Shown piece after piece: positions 1-7,514 of a stretch of DNA of 23,356 bases. Position numbers and translations under genes: made by a program. Source of the stretch: Roseobacter sp. GTDB lineage: Bacteria; Pseudomonadota; Alphaproteobacteria; Rhodobacterales; Rhodobacteraceae. The DNA lies in the NCBI GenBank assembly GCA_024636425.1, contig JAGXHB010000115.1:1-23356 (forward strand), written 5' to 3'. A model generated the notes under the pieces. That model was not told the DNA's origin and searched no databases. It saw nothing but the letters and a program-made list of their open reading frames with translations. Position 1 is the first letter of the stretch, and every line of letters starts with the position of its first letter.

Positions 1-469
1 ATTTCGACCTGCCGACCGTCAGGCAAGACCAATGCATGATGCGTGAGAACGACATCCGCATCCATTTGGCCACCCGGTTCGCGCCCGACCATTTGCCAAT
101 TCAGACAGTCATCTGCACGAATATCCCGCCGGTTCAACACCTGACCTGCCGCAAGACCTTGTCGCGGTGCGGTATGTCGTCTGAATCGTGGAACGAGACT
201 GCCGATCCGTTTGTAAGCAACAGGCCCGCGTTTTTGGCCCCCGCTGTCCCAAGGTTTCGGGCAAGGCAGATGTAGTTAAAATCAGGTCGGTCGAAATAAG
301 GACTTAGGACGGCTGCTGTAGAGTCCGTCGATGCGTCGTCTATCACCGTGACGCGTCGGTTCCACCACGATTGATCCAGCGCCGCACGCACTGCGGTGTC
401 GATCAGATGGGCGCGGTTGAATGTGGGGATGATGATGTCGACGGTCGGTTCCTTTGTCGGATCGCTCAT
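1..469 (-). pseudogene. Family-2 glycosyltransferase, apparent frameshift, 3' end outside window
   Basis: The first 111 codons from the ATG at 469 encode a GT-A glycosyltransferase start: a VDIIIPTFNR beta strand, VIDDASTDST for nucleotide-sugar binding, and FHDSDD as the DxD-type metal site. The frame then stops at 134-136, directly after the DSDD helix. A different frame on the same strand stays open from there to the window edge and reads as plausible continuation (QVLNRRDIRADD, then DADVVLTHHALVLPDGR). A one-base loss near 143-150 would join the two parts. The start overlaps the stop of the upstream glycosyltransferase by ATGA, so translation is probably coupled. The role is presumably transfer of a sugar to a surface glycan; the substrate is unknown. 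A sequencing error could equally explain the frameshift, and the protein could then be intact. Confidence 0.6.
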
Positions 470-1932
470 GCGGCAACCTCCTGAACGGCTTGGCCATCAA
501 TGCTGCTGCGATAGCGTGAAAGTTCCGACGCGACCCACAGCGCCGCCGGAAGCGGTAACATCAGTGCGACAAGAGCCACGTCGTGAAACGCCGCATGGTC
601 CCGCGGCCAGCACAGGGCCGTGATCGCCAGTCCGAACAAGATGATATGATCAAGCGGAACATCGGACGGGCGCATGCGTGAAGGCATAGATTTTCTTGTC
701 ACAGCAAATCGTTGCGCGCCCGGGAAGAACGCATCAACCGTTGCACGTGCCGCAGCGGGAGCAAGCGCAAGGCGGCTTGCGATGGCGGAAACTGCAAGGC
801 CGCGTTTGGGGACTTCTGCCAAGCTTCGAACCATAAATCGCATCAGAATATCGCCAAGCCCAAGCAGGAGTGACAGGGATGCAACACCGATCAGCGCAGG
901 ATTTTCAGTCTCGAACAGGCTGACTGACAGCAGGCAGGCGGCTGGGACTAGGCTGAAATTAAGCCATGCCCCGAGTTGCGCGATGATGGCGATCACCTGT
1001 CTGTCGCGCAGCGCACGATCATGAGCCAGCAAATCCGGCAAATACAGCGCCAGTGTTCTCAGGTTGCCCCCGGTCCAGCGATGCCGCTGCTTTGAAAGAC
1101 TGCTCAGCGTCAGAGGCAAGAGCCCCGTACCAACAACTTTCGGAATGTATCGCCCGGTGAAACCGGCATTGCACAATCGCACGCCCAGTTCGGCATCCTC
1201 GGTCGTGGTCTGCCCGGACCATCCTTGAACGGCAATCAATGCGGGTTTGGAGATGACGCACAATGTACCCGTCAGAAGAACGGCCTCCGCATCATCTGCC
1301 ATGCGCGCGTCCGAGCGGAAGTATTCCTCGAGCTCAATATCGACACCTTCCGCAAGATTACCGGTTCGCCGATAGGCCTGTGGAAACTGGACATAGTCTG
1401 CTCCCGTCCGGCACAGCGCCTGCGCTGCCTCGGTCAGAAAACCGGGCTGCACCACGTAGTCGGCATCAATGGTGACGATATGACTGGCATCGGCCCGTGT
1501 GTGATCAAGTGCGATGTTGAGCGCCCCGGCCTTGGCACCGATGACACCTTCTCTATGCAGAAACCGAAACCGCTCCCCAAGCTGCGCACACTGCGTCTGG
1601 ACCGGACGCCAGAGAGCTGGATCAGCCGTGTTGTTGTCGATAATGATGATTTCGACAAGCTCGTCCGCATAGGTCTGATCTGAAAGCGCCCTGAGCGTCT
1701 TCTTGACCAGTTCGGGCGGCTCATCATGAATGGCGACGTGAACGGAAAAGATCGGTGTAATGTGCGTTTCACAATCGGCCAGATCAGCTTTTGCAAGCAC
1801 CTGCCCCACCGATCTGACCAAGATAAGAATTATTTGTGCGCCAAGCACCAGTAGGCAGATAGCTGTTGTGAAACCTGGCAAGATGGGCCCGCAAAGAAAA
1901 ATCGCCCAGAAGGTTATGGTGGATTTCGACAT
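466..1932 (-). CDS. Membrane glycosyltransferase family 2, cellulose-synthase-like
   Basis: A processive-type GT2 enzyme of about 488 residues in the inner membrane. Two hydrophobic segments (about residues 6-40) precede the catalytic domain. The domain shows HDEPPELVKKTL, IDADY (D156, D158), TTED (244-246, the catalytic-base position) and QRHRW (282-286, the QxxRW acceptor motif). Several C-terminal hydrophobic segments follow, as expected for enzymes that polymerise and extrude polysaccharide. The start chosen is the ATG at 1932, with GAGGA eight bases upstream. A TTG at 1947 would add five residues and overlap the mgtC stop, but it lacks a better ribosome site. Only 11 bp separate it from mgtC, and it overlaps the next glycosyltransferase by four bases, so all three are probably co-transcribed. 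No PilZ domain or bcs accessory gene is visible, so cellulose itself is not implied. Confidence 0.9.
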   Translation of the reverse strand: MSKSTITFWAIFLCGPILPGFTTAICLLVLGAQIILILVRSVGQVLAKADLADCETHITPIFSVHVAIHDEPPELVKKTLRALSDQTYADELVEIIIIDNNTADPALWRPVQTQCAQLGERFRFLHREGVIGAKAGALNIALDHTRADASHIVTIDADYVVQPGFLTEAAQALCRTGADYVQFPQAYRRTGNLAEGVDIELEEYFRSDARMADDAEAVLLTGTLCVISKPALIAVQGWSGQTTTEDAELGVRLCNAGFTGRYIPKVVGTGLLPLTLSSLSKQRHRWTGGNLRTLALYLPDLLAHDRALRDRQVIAIIAQLGAWLNFSLVPAACLLSVSLFETENPALIGVASLSLLLGLGDILMRFMVRSLAEVPKRGLAVSAIASRLALAPAAARATVDAFFPGAQRFAVTRKSMPSRMRPSDVPLDHIILFGLAITALCWPRDHAAFHDVALVALMLPLPAALWVASELSRYRSSIDGQAVQEVAA

Positions 1933-1943
1933 GAAAACTGTCC

Positions 1944-2426
1944 TCAAGGATTTTTAGCGGATGGACGGTTTGCATCGTCGCGGCTGTTTTCAAACAGGTT
2001 CTGAACCCAGCCATGCAGGTTCAGGATGGCGAAGATCAGCACGCTGATGAACGCCGCTTCCTTGAGATATCCAAGACCGCAGGCCACACCGATGGCACCC
2101 GCGCCCCAGATGGCAGCGCCGCTTGCGACACCGCGCAGCCGACCGCTTTCATCCGTGGTCATGATCGCCCCGGCCCCAAGAAATCCGATGCCCCCTACGA
2201 TGCCTTGAATAAGACGGGTTGGGTCCATGATCAGATCGTCGTCATTTCCTGCATCACCGAGCGAGAAATTCAGCGTGACAACCATCAGAGCTGAAGATGC
2301 CAACGCCACGAGCAGATAGGCTTGCGCACCCAAAGGCTTGTTCTTGATCTCGCGGTCAACGCCCACCAACAGGCCGCACCCTCCCGCAAAAAGGGTACGC
2401 AACACGAATTCGGGAAATTCGATCAT
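1944..2426 (-). CDS. MgtC/SapB family membrane protein
   Basis: A 160-residue protein with the MgtC family hallmarks: an LVGVDREIKNKPLGAQAYLLVALAS stretch (VDRE-K-G motif, split here by its spacing) and GGIGFLGAGAIM in the second half, with about four or five hydrophobic segments. MgtC/SapB proteins sit in the inner membrane. In pathogens they are linked to growth in low magnesium and to inhibition of the F-type ATPase; in free-living bacteria the role is mostly unknown. It is the first gene of a minus-strand run with two glycosyltransferases. The Shine-Dalgarno is weak (GAG within ten bases of the ATG). The acidic, charged C-terminal tail (about residues 143-160) lies outside the membrane. 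It lacks the long ACT-like C-terminal domain of Salmonella MgtC, so it resembles the short SapB type. Confidence 0.88.
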   Translation of the reverse strand: MIEFPEFVLRTLFAGGCGLLVGVDREIKNKPLGAQAYLLVALASSALMVVTLNFSLGDAGNDDDLIMDPTRLIQGIVGGIGFLGAGAIMTTDESGRLRGVASGAAIWGAGAIGVACGLGYLKEAAFISVLIFAILNLHGWVQNLFENSRDDANRPSAKNP

Positions 2427-2449
2427 CTCGTCATCTCTGTCATATTGGG

Positions 2450-2486
2450 AAAAACGGAACCCGCCTGCGCGTCAGAGGAAGGCGGG
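2450..2486 (-). terminator. Intrinsic terminator after the 61-residue gene
   Basis: Read on the minus strand, CCCGCCT pairs perfectly with AGGCGGG (2480-2486 and 2460-2466) around a 13-base loop. TTCCG and five T residues (2454-2450) follow. It begins about 10 bases after the stop of the small gene and lies just upstream of mgtC. It would end transcription of the small gene and insulate the mgtC operon. Confidence 0.65.
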
Positions 2487-2496
2487 AAGTGTAAAC

Positions 2497-2682
2497 TCAA
2501 ATCACTGGCACTGATGAGGTATCAGTAGCTTTGCGCACCGGGCTTTCGCCAAATCGAGAGCCATTCCGGTCAACGTCGTCTTGACCGGGTTTCTGAATCC
2601 AAGCCGAGTTTAGTTCGGCGTCATTAGGCCAGTCGCCGTAAGGCGCATTGCGATACCCGCCGCGTGAGGTCGGCCTTTTCAT
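2497..2682 (-). CDS. Small hypothetical protein, 61 residues
   Basis: I do not recognise this family. The predicted protein is hydrophilic and rich in Asp, Arg, Gly, Pro and Ser (it begins MKRPTSRGGYRNAPYGDWPN), with no membrane segment, signal peptide or cysteine. Three things support it as a gene: GGGAG seven bases before the ATG; an intrinsic terminator immediately downstream (2450-2486); and no competing gene on either strand here. A weak EcfG-like promoter (GAAAC-N18-CGTT on the minus strand, 2746-2720) and a 14-bp palindrome (2767-2780) lie upstream, so it may belong to the same stress-linked regulon as the adjacent Crp/Fnr gene. The composition suggests a disordered peptide. It could still be a chance reading frame. 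Confidence 0.55.
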   Translation of the reverse strand: MKRPTSRGGYRNAPYGDWPNDAELNSAWIQKPGQDDVDRNGSRFGESPVRKATDTSSVPVI

Positions 2683-2766
2683 TTCATACTCCCGTCAAAC
2701 AATGGAATGGCGAGGCTGAAACGATTGCCTCTGCCCCCATTGTTTCAGAGCAATGACGGACCTGCT

Positions 2767-2780
2767 TTAAAGCGCTTTAA
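2767..2780. promoter_or_regulatory. 14-bp perfect palindrome, candidate Crp/Fnr-type operator
   Basis: TTAAAGCGCTTTAA is a perfect palindrome with the length and TT-N10-AA layout of Crp/Fnr-family sites, but without the G of the FNR half-site TTGAT. A near-identical copy (TTAAAGTGCTTTAA) lies at 3904-3917, on the far side of the Crp/Fnr gene. No other copy was seen in the window. That this regulator binds it is inferred. Confidence 0.5.
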
Positions 2781-2938
2781 CCTCTCATCAAAACCATTCG
2801 GGGCGGCGGATACTTGCACATCGGGAGATTTTCGTCCGGCAAACGCATTGCGCCAAACAGCTCTGCTTGCATCTGCGCCACACGCTCCGGCGCGAGAAGT
2901 TCATCAATCGTGGATTGAAAATCAGCCGTTCAAGGATG

Positions 2939-2964
2939 GGAACAATGCCAATAACAAAATCGTT
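2939..2964 (+). promoter_or_regulatory. EcfG-type (general stress sigma) promoter candidate
   Basis: GGAAC (2939-2943), 17 bases, then CGTT (2961-2964) matches the published alphaproteobacterial EcfG consensus GGAAC-N16/17-CGTT. The predicted transcript would start near 2970 and include the GGAG ribosome site (2981-2984) of the Crp/Fnr gene at 2994, which is a sensible spacing. No EcfG or PhyR gene is in the window, and Rhodobacterales often lack that system, so this remains tentative. Confidence 0.45.
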
Positions 2965-2993
2965 ATGATTGAAATCTACCGGAGTGTTCTTGA

Positions 2994-3782
2994 ATGGTTT
3001 GCCTACCAGAAATCGACGAAAAAGACGCTGCGTCTTCTATGGCTACGGCAGTGCGATCAGCCCTGCACAAATGTAGCGCGCGCCCTGTTTCCTATGACGC
3101 CGACATAGATATTCAACACGAAGGGGATCGTCCGGAGTTTGTGTATCTTGTCGAATCCGGTTGGCTCCATTCCTACGGCGTGCTCGCTGATGGCCAACGC
3201 CAGATTCTGTATGTGCATAAGGCCGGGGATATGGCTGGCTTCGTTGATCTGGGGTGCAAACGCGCTGTCTGCTCCTTGCGTAGCCTGCGCGGCTGCGTTC
3301 TGCATCCCATTCCGATATCGACGCTGACGTCTTCCTCTTTTCTGACACCGCCGCTCGCTACCTTCTTCCTTTATAAATCAGCAGAGATGCAGTCGATCCT
3401 TATGCGCACGCTGATGGCGGTGGGCCGCATGGGCGCGCGGGAACGAATTGTCTGGCTGCTGCTTATGCTTCACGACCGCCTTAACAGCGTGTTTCAGCAC
3501 GACGAAATGGAGCTCCCTCTGAATCAGTCAGAATTGGGTGACCTGATCGGATTGACCAATGTTTCGGTCAGTAAGAATCTGTGCCAGCTTTCAACCGAAG
3601 GCTTCATTGAGCGCAAAGGCAGCACGATCCTTCTGCGCCGCTACGCAGATCTACAAAGAATGATTGGCTACGAGAAGCTTGATCTGCCACCCGATATTTT
3701 GCTTGAGGAAGTGCGCCCGGCAGCAAGAGGGAGATTTGCGAAAGCAGGCGGAATGCTTCAACCGGCAATATCTCGTAGCTGA
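2994..3782 (+). CDS. Crp/Fnr family transcriptional regulator
   Basis: 262 residues. The N-terminal half has a cyclic-nucleotide-binding-like beta roll (FVYLVESGWLHSYGVLADGQRQIL, then a GDMAGF turn, about 35-110). A long dimerisation helix follows (about 125-165), then a winged helix-turn-helix (176-205, QSELGDLIGLTNVSVSKNLCQLSTEGFI). The cNMP phosphate-binding motif and the FNR N-terminal cysteine cluster are both absent, so the signal is unknown. Three cysteines (C88, C93, C101) lie close together in the beta roll. In the recognition helix, NVSVSK stands where FNR has VETISR-like residues; the glutamate and arginine that read TTGAT are Val and Lys here. The ATG has GGAG nine bases upstream. 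An EcfG-like promoter precedes it, and TTAAAG-type palindromes flank it. A C-terminal extension of about 30 residues is unusual. Confidence 0.87.
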   Translation: MVCLPEIDEKDAASSMATAVRSALHKCSARPVSYDADIDIQHEGDRPEFVYLVESGWLHSYGVLADGQRQILYVHKAGDMAGFVDLGCKRAVCSLRSLRGCVLHPIPISTLTSSSFLTPPLATFFLYKSAEMQSILMRTLMAVGRMGARERIVWLLLMLHDRLNSVFQHDEMELPLNQSELGDLIGLTNVSVSKNLCQLSTEGFIERKGSTILLRRYADLQRMIGYEKLDLPPDILLEEVRPAARGRFAKAGGMLQPAISRS

Positions 3783-3903
3783 GTGGAGACACAGATCTGA
3801 CACCGAGTCGCCATGGTGCTCAGCCTTCGTTGGATTTTACGTCATCAGCCAGATCTTGTCTCGCGTGACGCTCACAGGTCCAAATGTTTCTGCGGCCACC
3901 TCA

Positions 3904-3917
3904 TTAAAGTGCTTTAA
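3904..3917. promoter_or_regulatory. Second copy of the TTAAAG palindrome, upstream of the kinase gene
   Basis: TTAAAGTGCTTTAA differs by one base from the perfect palindrome at 2767-2780. It lies about 110 bp before the CheB/CheR-kinase start. A TATCTT hexamer at 3956-3961 could be a -10 element, which would place the palindrome near -57, close to a class I activator position. The link to the adjacent Crp/Fnr protein is inference. Confidence 0.45.
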
Positions 3918-4027
3918 GATGGTCACTGTCGCAATCGGCTAGAAGCTTTGGTAGGTATCTTTTCATCCTCATCCACTGCCACAAAGTTTTCTGGCCATTC
4001 TAGCAACACGACCGTACCCTTTTTCCT

Positions 4028-7000
4028 ATGAATACAAATCTTCCTCTTATCGTCGGAATTGGCGCCTCTGCGGGTGGTATCGACGCGCTTTCACAATTTT
4101 TCAGTACTATTCCGTCAAAAAGCGGGATGGCCTTTGTGATCGTCACGCATCTTAGTCCGGACCACAAAAGCCAGCTTCACAAAGTGCTAGCGCGACAAAC
4201 GGACATGACCGTCAAAGTGGCCGTGAACGGTGATCAGGTTCAGCACGACACAGTTTACGTGATGCCCGAGCAAACCTTTCTCACAATGGAAGACGGGTGT
4301 CTGCACCTCAAGCAATGCGCGCCCGGAATCCGTCAGCACAAGCCCGTCGACATCTTTCTCAGTTCGTTGGGGGCCGACCAGAGGGAGAATGCTGTCGGGA
4401 TCGTGCTGTCGGGTGGCGATGGCGACGGAACCCTTGGGGTCAAAGTCATCAAGGAACACGGCGGCGTGACGTTTGCCCAAGTCGCGGACGGCCATCCGCC
4501 GCTCAACGCCGAGATGCCGGAAAGCGCCATTGCCACCGGTTATGTCGACTTTGCACTTCCAGCATCACAAATGGCCACCAAGCTTTTCGATATCCGCGAC
4601 GGCCGTGCAGTACTCGATACGCTTGTGCTGGAAGCAGAGGGAAATCACGAAGTGAACCCTTCCGAAGTACAATCCACCATCTCTGATGTCCTTCGGGAAC
4701 ATTCCGGCCATGATTTTTCAGGCTACAAAAGCAAAACCTTTTTCCGGCGCGTAGCACGCCGGATGCAGGTCCGTCAGATCAGCGATCTGGAGGCGTATTG
4801 CGCCCTGCTGAAAAATGACAACGACGAGGTGACGGCGCTGTTTCGCGATCTGTTGATCAGCGTCACAAACTTTTTTCGCGACACGGAAGCGTTTGCAACG
4901 CTCGAGGAAACGGTCATCCCCAAAATCTGCGAAAACCGCGATGCACGAAATCCCGTGCGCGTCTGGGTACCAGCCTGCACGACGGGGGAAGAGGTATATT
5001 CCCTCGCCATTCTGATCCGCGAATATCTCGACCGTGAAAAGCTTTCTGTCCCGGTGCAGATCTTTGCCACCGATATCGACGATCCGGCATTGGCCGTTGC
5101 GCGGCAAGGGCGCTACCCCGAACAACTTTTGCGTCAGGTCAGCAGCGACAGGCTAAAGCGTTTTTTCGACCGCGACGGCGCAAGCTATGTCGTCAATAAG
5201 AAGGTGCGGGAGATGTGCATCTTCTCTCCGCACAATGTCATCAGTGATCCGCCCTTCTCCCGCATGGATCTGGTATCGTGCCGCAATCTATTGATCTATT
5301 TCGGTCCCGACCTTCAACGTCAGGTTATTCCGACCTTCCATTATGCATTAAAGCCAGACGGCTTTCTGTTTCTCGGAACATCCGAGAGCATCAGCCAGTT
5401 CGGTGATCTGTTCACTGTATTGGACAAAAAGAACCGCATCTTTCAGGCAAAAGACCGCGGCAACCGGCGCTGGAGTCCCAGCGGCACAATCAACAGCAGC
5501 AACGCCGACAAGAAAAATGCAAGCGGCCCGTCCGAAGGCATGTCGGACATTCAGCTGCGCCATAAGGTGGAACGCCACATTCTGGAACAGCACACGCCGG
5601 CACATGCCGTCGTGCGCGAGGACGGCGAAATCGTCTTTGTTTCCGGGGGGACCGGCGGCTTTCTGGAGCTTCCGCGCGGCGCGCCGTCACGGCATCTTCT
5701 GGAACTGGTGCCCCGCGACCTGCGGCTGGAACTGCGCGCCACGCTGCGTCAGGCCGTCGAGACCCGCCGGTCCGTCAGCCGCCGCGATGTGACCGTCACG
5801 ACATCATCCGGTAACTTGAAAAGGCTAGACCTCAAGGTAGAGCCCTTGCGCGGAACCAGCGGTGGCGACCGTCTGTTCATCGTGTTCTTCCAACCCGGCG
5901 AACTTCCCTTGCAGACGCCTGAGGGTATCTCGGAGAATAGACGGCGCGATGAAGCAGCCGAATACGAACTACGCGAAATACGGGAACGCCTGCAATCAAC
6001 CATCGAGGAATACGAGACCGCGCTAGAGGAGTTGAAATCGTCGAACGAGGAGTTGGTTTCCGTTAACGAGGAAGCCCAATCGACGAACGAGGAACTGGAA
6101 GCCTCAAAAGAGGAAATGCAATCCCTCAACGAAGAGCTGAACACCATCAACGCTGAATTGAACGGCAAGCTGGAAGAACTTGACCGTGCCAATTCAGATC
6201 TGCGCAACCTGTTTGATGCAACCCAGATCGCGACCGTGTTCCTTGATGCCGACCTTGTCATCCGCAACTTCACCCCCGCTGCGGCTGAGTTGTTCAACTT
6301 GCGGGCAGCTGATACGGGACGTCCGCTTTCAGAACTGGCAAGTGTCGGGCATTATCCTGAACTCAAGGATCATATCCGAGAGGTTTTCGATACAGGTGCG
6401 ATCTATGAACATCGGCTTTCACGCACCGAAGATTCCGCCCATTTCCTTGTGCGGATCACCCCCTATCTGGCGGGCAACGAGGATGTCGAAGGTGCCGTGG
6501 TCACATTGGTCGACATCTCCACCTTAGCGCAGGCCGAAGAACACCAGAAGGTTCTGATTGCGGAACTTAACCACCGGGTCAAGAACATGCTGGCGGTGAT
6601 CATCACCATCGTCAAAACGTCAATGCGTGGCAAAGGGGTCGAGCAACACGTTCTGGAAACCTTGATCAATCGCCTGCACGGAATGGCGCGGGCATATTCA
6701 CTGCTTTCCGAGCGATCATGGACGACCGTAGGGATCCGCGACATCATCCAGGAAGAAATCGCACCCTTCGATAGCCAGCGTATCCATGTCAGCGGCCGCA
6801 ACGTGGATCTGCTGCCGTCGCAAGCCTTGGCTATGAGTATGGTCATCCATGAACTTGCCACAAATGCGGCCAAGTACGGTGCGTTGTCGAACAGCAAGGG
6901 CACGCTCGAGGTGAGGTGGAAGAACACTCAAGGTCATCTGGCGCTGGAATGGACAGAACGTGATCGCCCTCACGCCATTGAGCCGGAACGAAACGGATTT

Positions 7001-7105
7001 GGGTTTGTTCTGATAGAAGGCCAGATACAAAACCAACTGAATGGGAAACTGGAAACCACATTCGGGACGGAAGGGTTTAGCCTGAAGATGGAGTTTCCAT
7101 TATAG
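4028..7105 (+). CDS. CheB-CheR-PAS-HWE histidine kinase fusion protein
   Basis: 1025 residues, no membrane segment, so a cytoplasmic sensor. Domains in order: CheB methylesterase-like (1-190) with the catalytic triad positions S14 (GASAGG), H41 (THLSPDH) and D133 (GGDGDG); CheR methyltransferase-like (about 215-476) with WVPACTTGEEVYS for SAM binding and SCRNLLIYF; a PAS-like region (about 500-627); a long coiled coil rich in Glu/Asn/Leu (about 642-727); a second PAS (about 725-836); and an HWE/HisKA_2-type kinase with H849 in ELNHRVKNM, N946 in HELATNAAKYG, W975-T-E977 (the WxE motif) and a GFGFVLIEG glycine box. The adjacent response regulator is the probable phosphotransfer partner. No chemoreceptor or CheA lies nearby, so the role is more likely signalling than classical chemotaxis adaptation. 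No Shine-Dalgarno precedes the ATG, yet the N-terminus is canonical for CheB. Confidence 0.95.
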   Translation: MNTNLPLIVGIGASAGGIDALSQFFSTIPSKSGMAFVIVTHLSPDHKSQLHKVLARQTDMTVKVAVNGDQVQHDTVYVMPEQTFLTMEDGCLHLKQCAPGIRQHKPVDIFLSSLGADQRENAVGIVLSGGDGDGTLGVKVIKEHGGVTFAQVADGHPPLNAEMPESAIATGYVDFALPASQMATKLFDIRDGRAVLDTLVLEAEGNHEVNPSEVQSTISDVLREHSGHDFSGYKSKTFFRRVARRMQVRQISDLEAYCALLKNDNDEVTALFRDLLISVTNFFRDTEAFATLEETVIPKICENRDARNPVRVWVPACTTGEEVYSLAILIREYLDREKLSVPVQIFATDIDDPALAVARQGRYPEQLLRQVSSDRLKRFFDRDGASYVVNKKVREMCIFSPHNVISDPPFSRMDLVSCRNLLIYFGPDLQRQVIPTFHYALKPDGFLFLGTSESISQFGDLFTVLDKKNRIFQAKDRGNRRWSPSGTINSSNADKKNASGPSEGMSDIQLRHKVERHILEQHTPAHAVVREDGEIVFVSGGTGGFLELPRGAPSRHLLELVPRDLRLELRATLRQAVETRRSVSRRDVTVTTSSGNLKRLDLKVEPLRGTSGGDRLFIVFFQPGELPLQTPEGISENRRRDEAAEYELREIRERLQSTIEEYETALEELKSSNEELVSVNEEAQSTNEELEASKEEMQSLNEELNTINAELNGKLEELDRANSDLRNLFDATQIATVFLDADLVIRNFTPAAAELFNLRAADTGRPLSELASVGHYPELKDHIREVFDTGAIYEHRLSRTEDSAHFLVRITPYLAGNEDVEGAVVTLVDISTLAQAEEHQKVLIAELNHRVKNMLAVIITIVKTSMRGKGVEQHVLETLINRLHGMARAYSLLSERSWTTVGIRDIIQEEIAPFDSQRIHVSGRNVDLLPSQALAMSMVIHELATNAAKYGALSNSKGTLEVRWKNTQGHLALEWTERDRPHAIEPERNGFGFVLIEGQIQNQLNGKLETTFGTEGFSLKMEFPL

Positions 7106-7122
7106 CAGCAGGAGAGCGAGTC

Positions 7123-7497
7123 GTGTCACCCTCGGAAATACCGCGTAACGTTCTGGTGGTGGAAGACGAATGGCTGATTGCACTGGATATCACTATGCTT
7201 ATCGAAGATGAGGGGCATGTTGTTATTGGACCGGCAAAGTCTGTCGCGCGCGCGGTGGATCTGATCGAGGATAACGCGATAGATATTGCGTTTCTTGACA
7301 TCACCTTGGGTGAAGAAAAATCCTATCCCATCGCAGAAAAGCTGGCAGCGCTTGGTGTGCCGCTGACGTTTGTCAGCGCCTATAACAAGTCGGATATTCC
7401 GTCCGAATTCCAAGATTTTGACTGCCTGTCCAAGCCCGTGCCATCTGATCTGTTCCGCGACCAGCTTTTGAAGCTTATTGATCAAACCCGAACTTGA
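7123..7497 (+). CDS. Single-domain response regulator (receiver protein)
   Basis: 124 residues, a stand-alone receiver domain. Acidic pocket E14-D15, phospho-acceptor D59 (IAFLDITLG), S85 (the conserved Thr/Ser position in TFVSAYN) and K104 (LSKPV) are all present, so it should be phosphorylatable. There is no output domain. It starts with GTG, with AGGAGAG about seven bases upstream, 17 bp after the HWE kinase, so the two form an operon and a likely phosphorelay pair. The FDCLSKPVPSDL end is typical of receivers paired with HWE/HisKA_2 kinases, which often act by phosphate transfer or as phosphate sinks. The downstream target is not visible here. Confidence 0.92.
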   Translation: MSPSEIPRNVLVVEDEWLIALDITMLIEDEGHVVIGPAKSVARAVDLIEDNAIDIAFLDITLGEEKSYPIAEKLAALGVPLTFVSAYNKSDIPSEFQDFDCLSKPVPSDLFRDQLLKLIDQTRT

Positions 7498-7514
7498 TCG
7501 ACACACGGTATCGG

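Larger units (their letters stand above)
2683..2993. other. Divergent intergenic region between small gene and Crp/Fnr gene
   Basis: 311 bp without a convincing coding region. A plus-strand open frame starting at 2707 runs into the Crp gene but has biased, low-quality composition and no ribosome site. The region holds the 14-bp palindrome (2767-2780), the EcfG-like promoter for the Crp gene (2939-2964), and possibly a weak divergent promoter for the 61-residue gene. Confidence 0.6.

Noticed and set aside
2707..3108. 133-codon open frame on the plus strand
   Set aside because: It overlaps the start of the Crp/Fnr gene in another frame, covers the palindrome and promoter candidates, and has no ribosome site or family resemblance.
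3777..3827. Possible stem after the Crp/Fnr gene (GCTGAG ... CTCAGC)
   Set aside because: Large loop, mismatches and no T-run; not convincing as a terminator.
5749..6297. 182-codon, Ser-rich minus-strand open frame
   Set aside because: It mirrors the Glu/Asn-rich coiled coil of the kinase; the serine runs are the complement of GAG/GAA codons.
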